Positions 52,622 to 61,461 of a stretch of DNA of 64,000 bases are shown here, in pieces. Below the pieces are notes generated by a model, which did not search any database, was not told where the DNA came from, and saw nothing but the letters and a program-made list of their open reading frames with translations. The translations under genes were made by a program, and so were the position numbers. Positions within the stretch are counted from its first letter, which is position 1. Every line of letters starts with the position of its first letter. The DNA comes from CBDDIP01 sp965229005 (GTDB lineage Bacteria; Actinomycetota; Acidimicrobiia; Acidimicrobiales; Ilumatobacteraceae): positions 1,116,001 through 1,180,000 of the forward strand of contig CBDDIP010000002.1 of assembly GCA_965229005.1 (NCBI GenBank). The letters run 5' to 3'.

Positions 52622-54058
52622 TCAGTCGACGTAGCCGAGCACGCCCATCTCGGGGATGTCGACGCCGCCGATCTCGTCTTCCTCGCTCGAGCGGATGCCG
52701 CCCTTCGTGAACTTGTTCTGCAACTTGAAGAAGCTGAAGGCGATGCCGAAGATCACGGTCCAGATCGTGAGGACGCCCAGTGCCTGAGCACCCAGCTGAC
52801 CCCAACCCTCGCCGCCGTAGAAGATGCCGGTGACGCCCTTGACGCTGGAGCCGTTCCAGAGCCCGCCATAGGTGCCGTTGGCGAAGAGGCCGACGGAAAG
52901 GACGCCGAACGTGCCACCGATGCCGTGGACGGCAACAGCGCCGACCGGATCGTCCACGCCCTTCTTCTCCAGGAACATGGCGAACTCGATGACGATGATC
53001 GCCGCGAGGAGGCCGATGAGGGCCGCTGCCCAGGGAGCGACGAACGCACACGGGGCGGTGATCGCAACGAGCCCGGCCAGCATGCCGTTGACCTGCATGC
53101 CCGGATCTGGCTTGCCGGAGCGGAACGTGATCCAGAACATGCCGACGACGGCACCGACAGCTGCAGCGATCGCGGTGTTGGCAGCGACCGTGGCGAACTG
53201 AACGTCGGTGCTCCCGAAGGTCGAGGCAGCGTTGAACCCGAACCAACCGAACAGGAGCACGAAGCAGCCGAGCATGGCCATCGGGATGTTGTGTGCCGGG
53301 ATCGCTTTGGGCTTGCCGTCGGCGCCGTACTTGCCGATGCGGGGACCGAGCACGATGGAACCTGCCAACGCAGCGACGCCGCCGACGGCGTGCACGACGC
53401 CGGAGCCGGCGAAGTCCACGTAGCCCGCACCGAAGTGCAGCGAGCTCCACGTCTTGTTGAGCCAGCCGCCGCCCCACGTCCACGCTGCGAACAGCGGGTA
53501 GTAGAGCGAGCCGCAGAAGAGCCCCCAGATCACGAAGCTCTTCCACTTCCAGCGCTCGGCCATCGAGCCGGTGGGGATCGTGGCCACGGTGTCCATGAAG
53601 GCGACCATGTACAGGAAGAAGGCCAGCAGCGCTGGCGTCGCGCCGTTGCCGAGATGGCTGTAGCCCCAGTACAGGATGCCGCTGTGCTCGCCGCCGATGG
53701 CCGGGAGGCCGTCGCCGTTCATCGGCGAGTCCAAACCGAAGTAGCCCGGGTAGCTGAACCCGGCGAACGCGAGCGGGAAGCCGATGAACATGAAGCCGAC
53801 GAAGCCGAGGCCGAAGATGGCGAAGTTGGTGCTCATCACGTGCGCCGCGTTCTTCTTCTGCGTGAAGCCGGTCTCGACGAGTGCGAAGCCGGCCTGCATG
53901 AAGATCACCAGGACGGCACCGAGGATCACCCACAGCAGGTTGTTGGCAGTCGCAACGCTGTCGGCGGTGTTCTCGGCGAACGCCGTGCCGCCGATCAGCA
54001 GTGCAGGAAAGGCGGCGCCGATGACGCCGCCGATGATGTACTTGCGTGCTTTTCGCAC
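52622..54058 (-). CDS. amtB: Ammonium transporter
   Basis: 478 residues from a GTG with GGGAGGA at a 6-bp distance. About twelve hydrophobic segments; the first is a cleavable-looking signal (PALLIGGTAFAE). Conserved blocks are FMQAGFALVETGF, the pore phenylalanine and histidine regions (VVHAVGGVAALAG, HGIGGTFGVLSVGLF) and a C-terminal tail. A 14-bp near-palindrome in the leader (54138-54151) may be a nitrogen-control site. Confidence 0.95.
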   Translation of the reverse strand: MRKARKYIIGGVIGAAFPALLIGGTAFAENTADSVATANNLLWVILGAVLVIFMQAGFALVETGFTQKKNAAHVMSTNFAIFGLGFVGFMFIGFPLAFAGFSYPGYFGLDSPMNGDGLPAIGGEHSGILYWGYSHLGNGATPALLAFFLYMVAFMDTVATIPTGSMAERWKWKSFVIWGLFCGSLYYPLFAAWTWGGGWLNKTWSSLHFGAGYVDFAGSGVVHAVGGVAALAGSIVLGPRIGKYGADGKPKAIPAHNIPMAMLGCFVLLFGWFGFNAASTFGSTDVQFATVAANTAIAAAVGAVVGMFWITFRSGKPDPGMQVNGMLAGLVAITAPCAFVAPWAAALIGLLAAIIVIEFAMFLEKKGVDDPVGAVAVHGIGGTFGVLSVGLFANGTYGGLWNGSSVKGVTGIFYGGEGWGQLGAQALGVLTIWTVIFGIAFSFFKLQNKFTKGGIRSSEEDEIGGVDIPEMGVLGYVD

Positions 54059-54137
54059 GTGTGTCCTCCCGATACGTAGGGGCTGGTAGGGGATGACTGT
54101 CGACGTCGTTGGCGTCAGCCGGGCGAACCGTACGGAG

Positions 54138-54151
54138 GTGAGATTTCTCAC
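54138..54151. promoter_or_regulatory. Near-palindrome GTGAGATTTCTCAC upstream of amtB
   Basis: GTGAGA and TCTCAC flank two bases, 80 bp in front of the amtB GTG. It may be an operator for the nitrogen response; the match to known GlnR boxes is weak. Confidence 0.35.
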
Positions 54152-54228
54152 GAGTCGCCGAAGTGTTTCCAACGCGTTGCGATCACGTGCGTGACTTGCA
54201 TCGCGCGGTGGGCGCGGGCACCGAGCGA

Positions 54229-55266
54229 TCAGGATCGGCGGAAAGAGCGCCGCACGAGCCGGCTGATCGGTCCGGCACGGCCGATCGGAGTCCACATCGA
54301 GCTCGGAATTGTCCCGAGCGGCGATGCAGTCGATCGGTCTGCGAATGTGAACGCGGCGGCGATCTCGTCGTCGTTCGCGTCGCTGTCGTGCGTGCCCGCG
54401 ATCCGCTGGGCCATGTCGAGGGCCCGCTGGCGGAAGATCGTCGAGCGCTCGTTCCAGCGACGCAACATGTCGTCGGCAACGTGGACGAACATGCCGACCT
54501 CGCCGTCTCGAACCCAATACGAGGCGCTGCCGACTGGGCGGCTCCCCGACTGGTGGTAGCCGATGATGGTGCAGCCGGAGGCGGCTGCCTCGAGGGCCGA
54601 CGTCCCGTTGCTGTCGCTCCGGTTGAAGCTCAAGTAGATCGCCGCGTCCCGAAGCAGCTGCGCAACGTCACGTTCGTGCTTGCCTTCGATGGGAGTGAAC
54701 GTCCATCCACCGACTGACTGGCGTTCCTGCAGCGCGGTGACGACATCTCGGGCGGCGCCCGGGCGGCTCCCCGGCATGAACGCGATGCGGCGCTGCTTGA
54801 GGCCGTCGACGTGGAAGAGGCTCGTGTCCACCGGGGCCCGGATCGCAATGACGTCCGTGTCCGGCGCCATCTGAAGGATCCGGTCGCGGTCGGAGTCGGA
54901 GAGTGAAACGAAACGATCGGGCTTCGGAGCGCTGCCATCCTGGGTGGCGGTTCGCGGCGCCGGCATGGCAGTCGTCTCGGCGCTGTGGCTCAGCACGATG
55001 GTGCGCGCGCCGGCCGGGACCATCGCGAGCCGGTCGAGCCAGCGGCCGGGGACCACGAGGACGTCCGCTGACGTCAGCGACACCTCATCGTGGGGGACGA
55101 CCGGCGTGTCGTTGTCGAACCACGTGCACCGAAAGCTGCCCGTGCGGTGGACCACCGATGCGTCGACACCGCGCCGTCGCAACCGATCGACGATGCGGTA
55201 GTGCGTCTTGACGCGGCCGAGTGGCTCGTCGACGTCGGGCGTGAGCACGAGCACCCGGCCGTTCAT
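54229..55266 (-). CDS. GT4-like glycosyltransferase of unknown specificity
   Basis: 345 residues. The C-terminal half has the GT-B arrangement: MPGSRPGAARDVVTAL, then YLSFNRSDSNGTSALEAAASGC, where the Glu-x7-type acidic motif of retaining GT4 enzymes sits in NGTSALEAAASG. The N-terminal half is a Rossmann-like domain (VLVLTPDVDEPLG). It starts 4 bp after the ClC gene stop, forming a MarR-ClC-GT operon. Donor and acceptor are unknown. Confidence 0.72.
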   Translation of the reverse strand: MNGRVLVLTPDVDEPLGRVKTHYRIVDRLRRRGVDASVVHRTGSFRCTWFDNDTPVVPHDEVSLTSADVLVVPGRWLDRLAMVPAGARTIVLSHSAETTAMPAPRTATQDGSAPKPDRFVSLSDSDRDRILQMAPDTDVIAIRAPVDTSLFHVDGLKQRRIAFMPGSRPGAARDVVTALQERQSVGGWTFTPIEGKHERDVAQLLRDAAIYLSFNRSDSNGTSALEAAASGCTIIGYHQSGSRPVGSASYWVRDGEVGMFVHVADDMLRRWNERSTIFRQRALDMAQRIAGTHDSDANDDEIAAAFTFADRSTASPLGTIPSSMWTPIGRAGPISRLVRRSFRRS

Positions 55267-55270
55267 CGCG

Positions 55271-56590
55271 TCAGGGCTCGCTCATCGTGAAGTTCGGTTG
55301 GGCCACCACCTGGTACCTCGTCACCGACGACGCGCCCATCATGAGCTCCGCTGCCACTGCGGCGAGCAGGCCCGGCACCACGAACGACGGCCTGCCCGTG
55401 GTCTCGGCGACGAACATGACGGCGGCCAACGGAACGCGATAGCCGGCCCCGAGGAAGGCAGCGACCCCGACGACGATGAACAGGCTCAGGTTGCTCCGAT
55501 CGACCGCGACGCTGACGATCGAGCCGGTCAACGCCCCGGCGACGACGAGCGGGATGAACAAGCCGCCCACTCCGCCGCCCGCAACGGTGACGGAGGTGGC
55601 CAAGCACCGCAACGCCAGCACTGCGATCAACAGCCACACCGAGTGCACCGGCTCGGACGCCCAGGCGACGACCTCGTATCCCGAGCCGACCATCAGCGAT
55701 TCACCTGTCAACAGCCGTCCAGCAGCGAAGAACCCCGCCAGCCCGACTCCTGCGGCGAGCGCGGTCCACACCGGGTGGCTGCCGGTGGCGACGCGCTTGG
55801 CGCGTCGGAGCATCCATGCGAAGCCGCGGGCGCCAAGCCCTGCGACGATGCCGATGGCCAGCGCCCCGAGCAGGTCGCGCACGACGAACTCCGGGTTGCC
55901 GTCGATCGGGAACAAGCGCGAGGTCCCGTTGATCGATGCGAACGCGAGGTAGCCCGACGCGCTGGCGACGAGCGATGGCAGCAGCATGCGGCGCGCCAGA
56001 TCGTCCTGGTACGGCACCTCGATGGCGAAGATCGCCCCGGTGGCGGGCGCCTTGAAGATCGCTGCCACACCTGCTGCCGCGCCAGCGACCAGGAGCACCC
56101 GACGTTCCGCACCGCGCACGAGGCGCGGCAGGCGGCGGTGGATCGTCGCCCCCAGCGTCGCACCGGTGTACAGCGACGGTCCCTCCAGCCCCATCGGCCC
56201 GCCGGTTCCGAGCGTCGCGAGTGCGGCGATGATGCGCCCGGCGAACGCCCGCAGCCCGAGCTGGTGATCGCGATCGTGGAACGCATGGAGGTACTCGTCG
56301 GCGGTCGCCGAGGTGGTTCCCTCTCCTCCGATGAACCGTCGCGATGCGTAGGCCGCAAGCAGACCCGCCCCGGGCAGCACGGCGATCAACCACGGTTCGA
56401 GCAGCAGCACGTGGTCGAACGCAGCGTCCACGACGAGCCGGTCGAACGCCGCCACGAGGAGGCCGGTGATCGCACCGACGACCGCGCAGACGATGACGAT
56501 CTGGTGCGATCGCGAGGCGAGCTGACGAAGCTCGGCTCGACGATGAGCGGGGATCCACGTCGTCGTCTTCACGACCATCCCAGCGACCAT
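55271..56590 (-). CDS. ClC-family chloride channel/transporter
   Basis: 439 residues, polytopic. The central ClC motif with the gating Glu is present (GGPMGLEGPSLYTGA), as is the GxFxP-type motif (GGVGGLFIPLVVAG). The usual first selectivity motif GSGIP is not found; GGEGTTSATADEY stands in its place. Thus it is a divergent member, ion preference unknown. ATG 56590 overlaps the MarR gene by 22 bp; an ATG four codons later is possible. Confidence 0.88.
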   Translation of the reverse strand: MVAGMVVKTTTWIPAHRRAELRQLASRSHQIVIVCAVVGAITGLLVAAFDRLVVDAAFDHVLLLEPWLIAVLPGAGLLAAYASRRFIGGEGTTSATADEYLHAFHDRDHQLGLRAFAGRIIAALATLGTGGPMGLEGPSLYTGATLGATIHRRLPRLVRGAERRVLLVAGAAAGVAAIFKAPATGAIFAIEVPYQDDLARRMLLPSLVASASGYLAFASINGTSRLFPIDGNPEFVVRDLLGALAIGIVAGLGARGFAWMLRRAKRVATGSHPVWTALAAGVGLAGFFAAGRLLTGESLMVGSGYEVVAWASEPVHSVWLLIAVLALRCLATSVTVAGGGVGGLFIPLVVAGALTGSIVSVAVDRSNLSLFIVVGVAAFLGAGYRVPLAAVMFVAETTGRPSFVVPGLLAAVAAELMMGASSVTRYQVVAQPNFTMSEP

Positions 56591-57054
56591 GACTGCTCGG
56601 GGATCTCGCCGGCAGCGTCGGCAAACGCTTGCAGGGCGACGATGGTCGGCTCGTGGAGGGCGATCGGGATGCGACCGACGATGTGCTCGATCTCCGCCCG
56701 TCGGAGCTCGGTCACCCGATCGACGATCCGCTTCCCGGCAGCCGTGAGCGAGACCGAGGTCTCCCGTCGGCTCTCTCTCGCCACCGCCCTGCGAACGAGC
56801 TTCTTGGCGACGAGCCGGTCACAGAGCCTCGTCGCCGTGGACGGGTGCACGCCGACGGCGTCGGCGAGCTTGCCCACGTGCTGCGAGCCTCGGCTGGCGA
56901 GCACCACCAGGGCCCGGTACTGCGGCAGCGTCACGTCGTCATCCACCGCAGCGAGCGAACGAGCAGCGACTCCGACCAGCGCACGGGATGCAGTGAGCAG
57001 GGCGTCGGTGACGTCTTGACTTCGCTCTGTTCGGGAATCATGTGTAGATGACAA
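56569..57054 (-). CDS. MarR-family transcriptional regulator
   Basis: About 161 residues if started at TTG 57054, inside its own operator; no ATG or GTG is available upstream of the core, so the start is uncertain. A winged-helix domain is clear (DDDVTLPQYRALVVLASRG; VGKLADAVGVHPSTATRLCDRLVAKKLV; RETSVSLTAAGKRIV). The 3' end overlaps the ClC gene. Its operator lies between it and the DUF2254 gene and probably controls both directions. Confidence 0.85.
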   Translation of the reverse strand: MSSTHDSRTERSQDVTDALLTASRALVGVAARSLAAVDDDVTLPQYRALVVLASRGSQHVGKLADAVGVHPSTATRLCDRLVAKKLVRRAVARESRRETSVSLTAAGKRIVDRVTELRRAEIEHIVGRIPIALHEPTIVALQAFADAAGEIPEQSWSLGWS

Positions 57055-57069
57055 CAGTTGCAGTCTACA
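57043..57069. promoter_or_regulatory. MarR-type operator
   Basis: A 27-bp dyad of the form TGTAGA-N3-CAAC-N-GTTG-N3-TCTACA lies at the start of the MarR gene and 38 bp before the DUF2254 start. Confidence 0.7.
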
Positions 57070-57106
57070 CGATGAAGTCCAGACAGCTCCTGAAAGCGCC
57101 GTCGTC

Positions 57107-58438
57107 GTGCTCGTGGGCGTCGTGACGCTCTCCCGGGCGACGACCGTCGCAGCACAACGGGTTCGAGCGTTGAGCGATCGCCTCGGGAGCAGCTTCTTCG
57201 TCCTGCCCGCCGCCGCGGTGGTCGGGGCGTTCGTCGCGGCTCGCCTGCTCGTCGGCGTCGACACCGGCGAATGGGTCGGACGGTCGACGGTCGACAGTGC
57301 GCGGATCGTCCTGTCGACCACCGCTGCCGCCACGATCACCTTCGCGAGCATCGCGTTCTCCGTCTCGCTGCTGATCATGCAACAGGGCTCGAACCAGTTC
57401 TCCCCGCGTGTGATCCACGGGCTGGTCCGTGACCCGTTCAACCGTCGCGTCATCGCGCTGGTCGTCGGAACCTTCACCTACTGCCTCGTCTCCCTGCAAC
57501 GTGTTCGGGGCCCGCTCGCCGATGGCCCCGAAGAAGTCGTGCCCGAGCTGGCGGTCGCGATCGGCCTCGTGCTCGGAGTGCTGTCGGTGCTCGCGGTCGT
57601 CGCAGCGATCAACCACACAGCTCGACAGATGGATGTGAGCGTGATCCTCGGAGGGATCGTCCAGCAAGCCACCGGGGTCCGCGGTTTCCATCCCACGAAC
57701 GTTCGCGTCGACCCTTCGATCGATTTCGAGGCGTTGGGCCACGGCGGCCAGACGAGCTCGATCGTGCGGTTCGAATCAGATGGCTGGATCCAACAGATCG
57801 ACCATCAAGGTCTGCTCGCCCTCTTTGAACCTGGTAGCGCCGTCCGGCTCGAGACGGACGTCGGGCGCTATGCCATTCGCACCACGCCCCTGTGCACCGT
57901 CTGGCCGGCGCTTGCCGAACGTCGGCTGGACGAAGTCGCCCGGCGCGCCAGAGGTCACGTGCGGGTCGGGCAGACGCGCACGATGAGCGAAGATGCCGGC
58001 TACGGCGTCCGTCAACTCGTCGACATCGCGCTCCGCGCGCTCTCCCCTGGGATCAACGATCCGACGACGGCGCAGGACGCGATCTTCCACCTCGGCACGG
58101 TCCTGGTCGACCGGCTGACCTCCGCACCGCAGCCGACTCGGTTCGACGACGATCAGGATCGGCACCTGCTCGCTCCCCACGCACTCACGGACGACGATCT
58201 CGCCGAGCTCGCGCTGGCAGAGCTCCGTCGAGCGGCGTCGAGCCAACCCATGGTGGCCATCTACCTCCTCGAGATGATCGGACTCGTCGTCGAGGCGGTC
58301 ACAGCGAACGGCAGTGGCGCACGGGTCCGCCCTCTCCTCGCGCAGGCTCGGCTCGTTGCCGACACGGTCGCGACAGGCAGTGGCCTCGATGTGGATCGTC
58401 AGCGGGTCCAACGGGCGTACGACGCCGTGTGCACGTGA
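57107..58438 (+). CDS. DUF2254-family membrane protein
   Basis: 443 residues from GTG 57107; GTGs two and five codons later are alternatives. Four predicted helices in the first 180 residues (PAAAVVGAFVAARLLVG; ITFASIAFSVSLLIMQQ) are followed by a soluble domain typical of DUF2254 (DVGYGVRQLVDIALRALSPGINDP is its hallmark region: YGVRQLVDIALRALSPGIND). The function is unknown. It is divergent from MarR across the shared operator. Confidence 0.85.
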   Translation: MLVGVVTLSRATTVAAQRVRALSDRLGSSFFVLPAAAVVGAFVAARLLVGVDTGEWVGRSTVDSARIVLSTTAAATITFASIAFSVSLLIMQQGSNQFSPRVIHGLVRDPFNRRVIALVVGTFTYCLVSLQRVRGPLADGPEEVVPELAVAIGLVLGVLSVLAVVAAINHTARQMDVSVILGGIVQQATGVRGFHPTNVRVDPSIDFEALGHGGQTSSIVRFESDGWIQQIDHQGLLALFEPGSAVRLETDVGRYAIRTTPLCTVWPALAERRLDEVARRARGHVRVGQTRTMSEDAGYGVRQLVDIALRALSPGINDPTTAQDAIFHLGTVLVDRLTSAPQPTRFDDDQDRHLLAPHALTDDDLAELALAELRRAASSQPMVAIYLLEMIGLVVEAVTANGSGARVRPLLAQARLVADTVATGSGLDVDRQRVQRAYDAVCT

Positions 58439-58553
58439 CGCTGGGACCAAAAGATCGGCCTGCGCCTCCAGCCTGCTTCACGACTACGATGCCGAACGGT
58501 TGTGTCGGGAAGTCTGGTCGACGTTTTTTTCGACGACCCCGAGGAGTTCTCCG

Positions 58554-59912
58554 ATGACCGGCCCCCACGTTGCGAGCGCGCATCCGACGTTCTTGCAGAG
58601 CGACCGAACGCTTGCGCGAGCGGTACGACCGTTCGTCCGCTTCTCCCACATCGAAGCCGCTGGCGGCATCGTTCTCGTCACCGCCACGTTCATCGCGCTG
58701 GTGTGGGCGAACTCGCCGTGGAAGTCCGGCTACGAGGCCCTCTGGTCCACCAACCTGCGCCTCGAGATCGGCTCGTACGTGTTCGAGGAGGATCTCGGCC
58801 ATGTCGTCAACGACCTGCTGATGGCTGTGTTCTTCCTTGTCGTCGGCATGGAGATCAAGCGCGAGTTGGTCGTGGGCGAGCTCCGCGATCGTCGTGCGGT
58901 GGCTCTGCCCGCGATGGCCGCCTTTGGCGGGATGATCGTGCCCGCCGTGATCTTCATCGCGTTCAACGTCGGTGGCGACGGTGCCAGCGGATGGGGGATT
59001 CCGATGGCGACGGACATCGCCTTTGCGCTCGGCGTCGTGGCGTTGCTCGGTCCCCGCGTGCCACCCACGGTGAAGGTGCTGCTGCTGACACTTGCGATCG
59101 TCGATGACATCGGCGCCATCGTCGTGATCGCGCTCTTCTACACGGAGAGGGTCGAGTTCGAATTCGTCATTGCTGCCGCTGCTCTCGCCGGTGCGGTGAT
59201 GCTCATGCACCGGGCGCGTGTCATCTATTCGCCGATCATCGTGGTGACCGGGTTCGCGCTCTGGCTGGCTGTGTACGAATCGGGGATCCACGCCACCATC
59301 GCCGGCGTCATCATGGGCTTGCTGACCCCGGCGCGTCCGATTCAGCCTGAGCTCGAAGCCGAGGAGCTCGTGAACGTCCTCGAGAACGACGCCGACATCC
59401 GCGCCGATGAGGTACGCGCGACAGCGACGTTGATCGGCGATTCGGTGTCCGCATGCGATCGTCTGATCGACCGGCTGCACCCGTGGACGAGCTACCTCAT
59501 CGTGCCGATGTTCGCGCTCGCCAACGCTGGCATCGCCCTTTCGGCGGACTCGATCACCTCGCCGTCGGCGGTGATGGGAGGCGTGGCGGTCGCGCTCGTG
59601 GTCGGCAAGTTCGCTGGCGTCACGTGCTTCAGCTGGCTCGCGGTGCGCCTCGGTTTCGGACGTCTCCCCGAGGGTGTGCGCTGGGGACACATCATGGGCG
59701 TCGGTGCGGTGGCGGGCATCGGCTTCACCGTGTCGTTGTTCATCACTGGTTTGGCCTTCGACGACCGGTCCGTCCAAGACGACGCGAAGGTCGGCATCCT
59801 GCTGGCGTCGACGTTCGCCGCACTCATCGGCGCGGGGATCCTTGCTGCTGTGGCCAAGCCCAGAAACCGTCAGCGCCCCGTCGAATCCGGTGCCGCGGCG
59901 CCGGTGGTGTGA
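58554..59912 (+). CDS. nhaA: Na+/H+ antiporter NhaA
   Basis: 452 residues, longer than E. coli NhaA (388) owing to a cytoplasmic insertion near 260-300. The proton/sodium-binding Asp pair is in AIVDDIGAIVVI (Asp184, Asp185), and family blocks EIKRELVVGELRD, MATDIAFALG and GIGFTVSLFITGLAF are present. It exports Na+ in exchange for H+. A GAGGAG ribosome-binding site is 7 bp before ATG. A Mrp antiporter operon lies just beyond on the other strand. Confidence 0.95.
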   Translation: MTGPHVASAHPTFLQSDRTLARAVRPFVRFSHIEAAGGIVLVTATFIALVWANSPWKSGYEALWSTNLRLEIGSYVFEEDLGHVVNDLLMAVFFLVVGMEIKRELVVGELRDRRAVALPAMAAFGGMIVPAVIFIAFNVGGDGASGWGIPMATDIAFALGVVALLGPRVPPTVKVLLLTLAIVDDIGAIVVIALFYTERVEFEFVIAAAALAGAVMLMHRARVIYSPIIVVTGFALWLAVYESGIHATIAGVIMGLLTPARPIQPELEAEELVNVLENDADIRADEVRATATLIGDSVSACDRLIDRLHPWTSYLIVPMFALANAGIALSADSITSPSAVMGGVAVALVVGKFAGVTCFSWLAVRLGFGRLPEGVRWGHIMGVGAVAGIGFTVSLFITGLAFDDRSVQDDAKVGILLASTFAALIGAGILAAVAKPRNRQRPVESGAAAPVV

Positions 59913-59935
59913 CGTGACAGGAACCCGAACGGTGC

Positions 59936-60277
59936 TCAGACCGCGTCGGGCCCCTCTTCGCCCGTGCGGATGCGCACGACGCGGCCGATGTCGCTGACCC
60001 AGACCTTGCCGTCACCGATCTTGCCCGTCCCGGCTCCCGCAACGATGGCATCGACGATGGCGTCGGCGGCCGCTTCGTCGGCGGCGACGAGGTCGAGGCG
60101 GATCTTCGGCACGAACTCGATGCGGTACTCCGCGCCTCGGTAGACCTCGGAGTGGCCACCCTGTCGGCCGAAGCCACGTACCTCGGTGACCGTCATGCCC
60201 TGCACGTCGATGTCGCGCAGCGCTTCCTGGACGTCGTCGAGCTTGAACGGCTTGATGATGGCGGTGACGAGCTTCAT
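59936..60277 (-). CDS. glnB: PII protein in the Mrp antiporter operon
   Basis: 113 residues, a complete PII: VRGFGRQGGHSEVYRGAEYRIEFVPK with Tyr51, TGKIGDGKVWV and RIRTGE. It starts one base after the mnhG stop, so it is translated from the same mRNA as the antiporter genes. It differs from glnK (51251-51589) at many positions, notably in 62-80. A role in tuning the antiporter or a neighbour to ATP/ADP and 2-oxoglutarate is inferred from context only. Confidence 0.93.
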   Translation of the reverse strand: MKLVTAIIKPFKLDDVQEALRDIDVQGMTVTEVRGFGRQGGHSEVYRGAEYRIEFVPKIRLDLVAADEAAADAIVDAIVAGAGTGKIGDGKVWVSDIGRVVRIRTGEEGPDAV

Positions 60278-60278
60278 G

Positions 60279-60656
60279 TCAGCGGTTCCCTTCAGTGGTG
60301 CGGGATGTGTTGGGATCGGGTGCGGCTGGGAGCGGCCTGAGCTCGTCGAGCACCGTGTGCTCACTGACGGCGGCACGTGCCGAGTGCGCGGCGCGGCCCA
60401 GCAGGTGACCGGCGGCGGGCGTGGTGACGAGCTGGAAGACGATGGCGAGCACCAGCTTCGTGGCGGTCGATGCGCCGTCGGCGCGCAGCGCCGCGCCAGA
60501 CAGGCACAGGGCGATGCCCAACGTCGCCGGCTTCGTGGCGACGTGCATGCGGGCATAGACGTCGGGTAGGCGGTGCAGCCCGATTGCGGCGATCACGGCG
60601 ATCACCGAGCCGCTGATCATGAGGATCGCCGAGGCGACGTCGAGCACGATCGTCAC
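60279..60656 (-). CDS. mnhG: Mrp antiporter subunit G
   Basis: 125 residues from a GTG overlapping mnhF. Three membrane helices in the first 90 residues, with the family segment GLHRLPDVYARMHVATKPATLG, then a polar tail (about 95-125) longer than usual. Small subunit of the Mrp Na+/H+ antiporter complex. Confidence 0.9.
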   Translation of the reverse strand: MTIVLDVASAILMISGSVIAVIAAIGLHRLPDVYARMHVATKPATLGIALCLSGAALRADGASTATKLVLAIVFQLVTTPAAGHLLGRAAHSARAAVSEHTVLDELRPLPAAPDPNTSRTTEGNR

Positions 60657-60913
60657 AGCCCGCGCCTCCCGACGTATCGAGCGATCGTCGACAGCGTGAG
60701 GAAGCCGAGCAGCCCACCGATCAGGGCGATGTCGATCGAGACCCCGCTCCTCGACCGCACCGCAGCGATGGCGATGCCGCAGATGATCGCCGACACGACA
60801 CCGTCCAGTGCGATGGCACGGTCGATGACCGTGCCGGGTCGCACGGCGCGGGCGAAGCAGATCGCCGCGGCGAGCGCGAGCAGGCCGAGCGAGATCGCGG
60901 TGACGATGCTCAC
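60653..60913 (-). CDS. mnhF: Mrp antiporter subunit F
   Basis: 86 residues, normal for MnhF/MrpF, with three helices and the motif RAVRPGTVIDRAIALDGV. GTG start overlaps mnhE by four bases. Confidence 0.9.
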   Translation of the reverse strand: MSIVTAISLGLLALAAAICFARAVRPGTVIDRAIALDGVVSAIICGIAIAAVRSRSGVSIDIALIGGLLGFLTLSTIARYVGRRGL

Positions 60914-61461
60914 GCTGCGTTCCCCTCGTCAGCCCCGTCGCTCGGATCCTGCGGGGGCCGGTCGGGCAGGATCGGCGTCCATGCCGCGACGGTGCGGCGC
61001 TCGAGGTCGTGCACGCTCTCGCGGAACTCCTCTGGATCGGCGAGGCCGAGCACGTGGATGTGCAGCTCGGCCGGATCGAGGCGCGCGGTGAGCGTCATCG
61101 TGCCCGGCGTCAGCGTCACTGCGTTGGCGACGATGGTCGACGTCAGCGGCGATTCGGCGTCGAGACGGACGCGGACGATGCCTGATCGCAACGAGGTCGG
61201 TGTCGGGCGAACGATCACCTTGATCACGGCCCAGCTCGACAGGACGAGGCTCCAGAGCACGAACCCGATGAACTTGACCAGTGCCCACGGATGGACGCGG
61301 TGGGCGACGACCGTCTTGCTCACCGGGAACAGCAAGACGAGCACGATCGCGAGAGCGAGCCCGCCGACGAGGTTGCCGAACGTGAGCTCGCCCTGCAGCA
61401 GCAGCCACACGGCGAGCAGCACGACGAAGAGCGGCGCGACGCGGGCAAGTCGACCGGTCAT
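60910..61461 (-). CDS. mnhE: Mrp antiporter subunit E
   Basis: 183 residues. Two N-terminal helices, then a soluble domain with VANAVTLTPGTMTLTARLDPAELHIHVL, the MrpE signature. Overlaps mnhD by four bases. Stabilises the Mrp complex. Confidence 0.9.
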   Translation of the reverse strand: MTGRLARVAPLFVVLLAVWLLLQGELTFGNLVGGLALAIVLVLLFPVSKTVVAHRVHPWALVKFIGFVLWSLVLSSWAVIKVIVRPTPTSLRSGIVRVRLDAESPLTSTIVANAVTLTPGTMTLTARLDPAELHIHVLGLADPEEFRESVHDLERRTVAAWTPILPDRPPQDPSDGADEGNAA

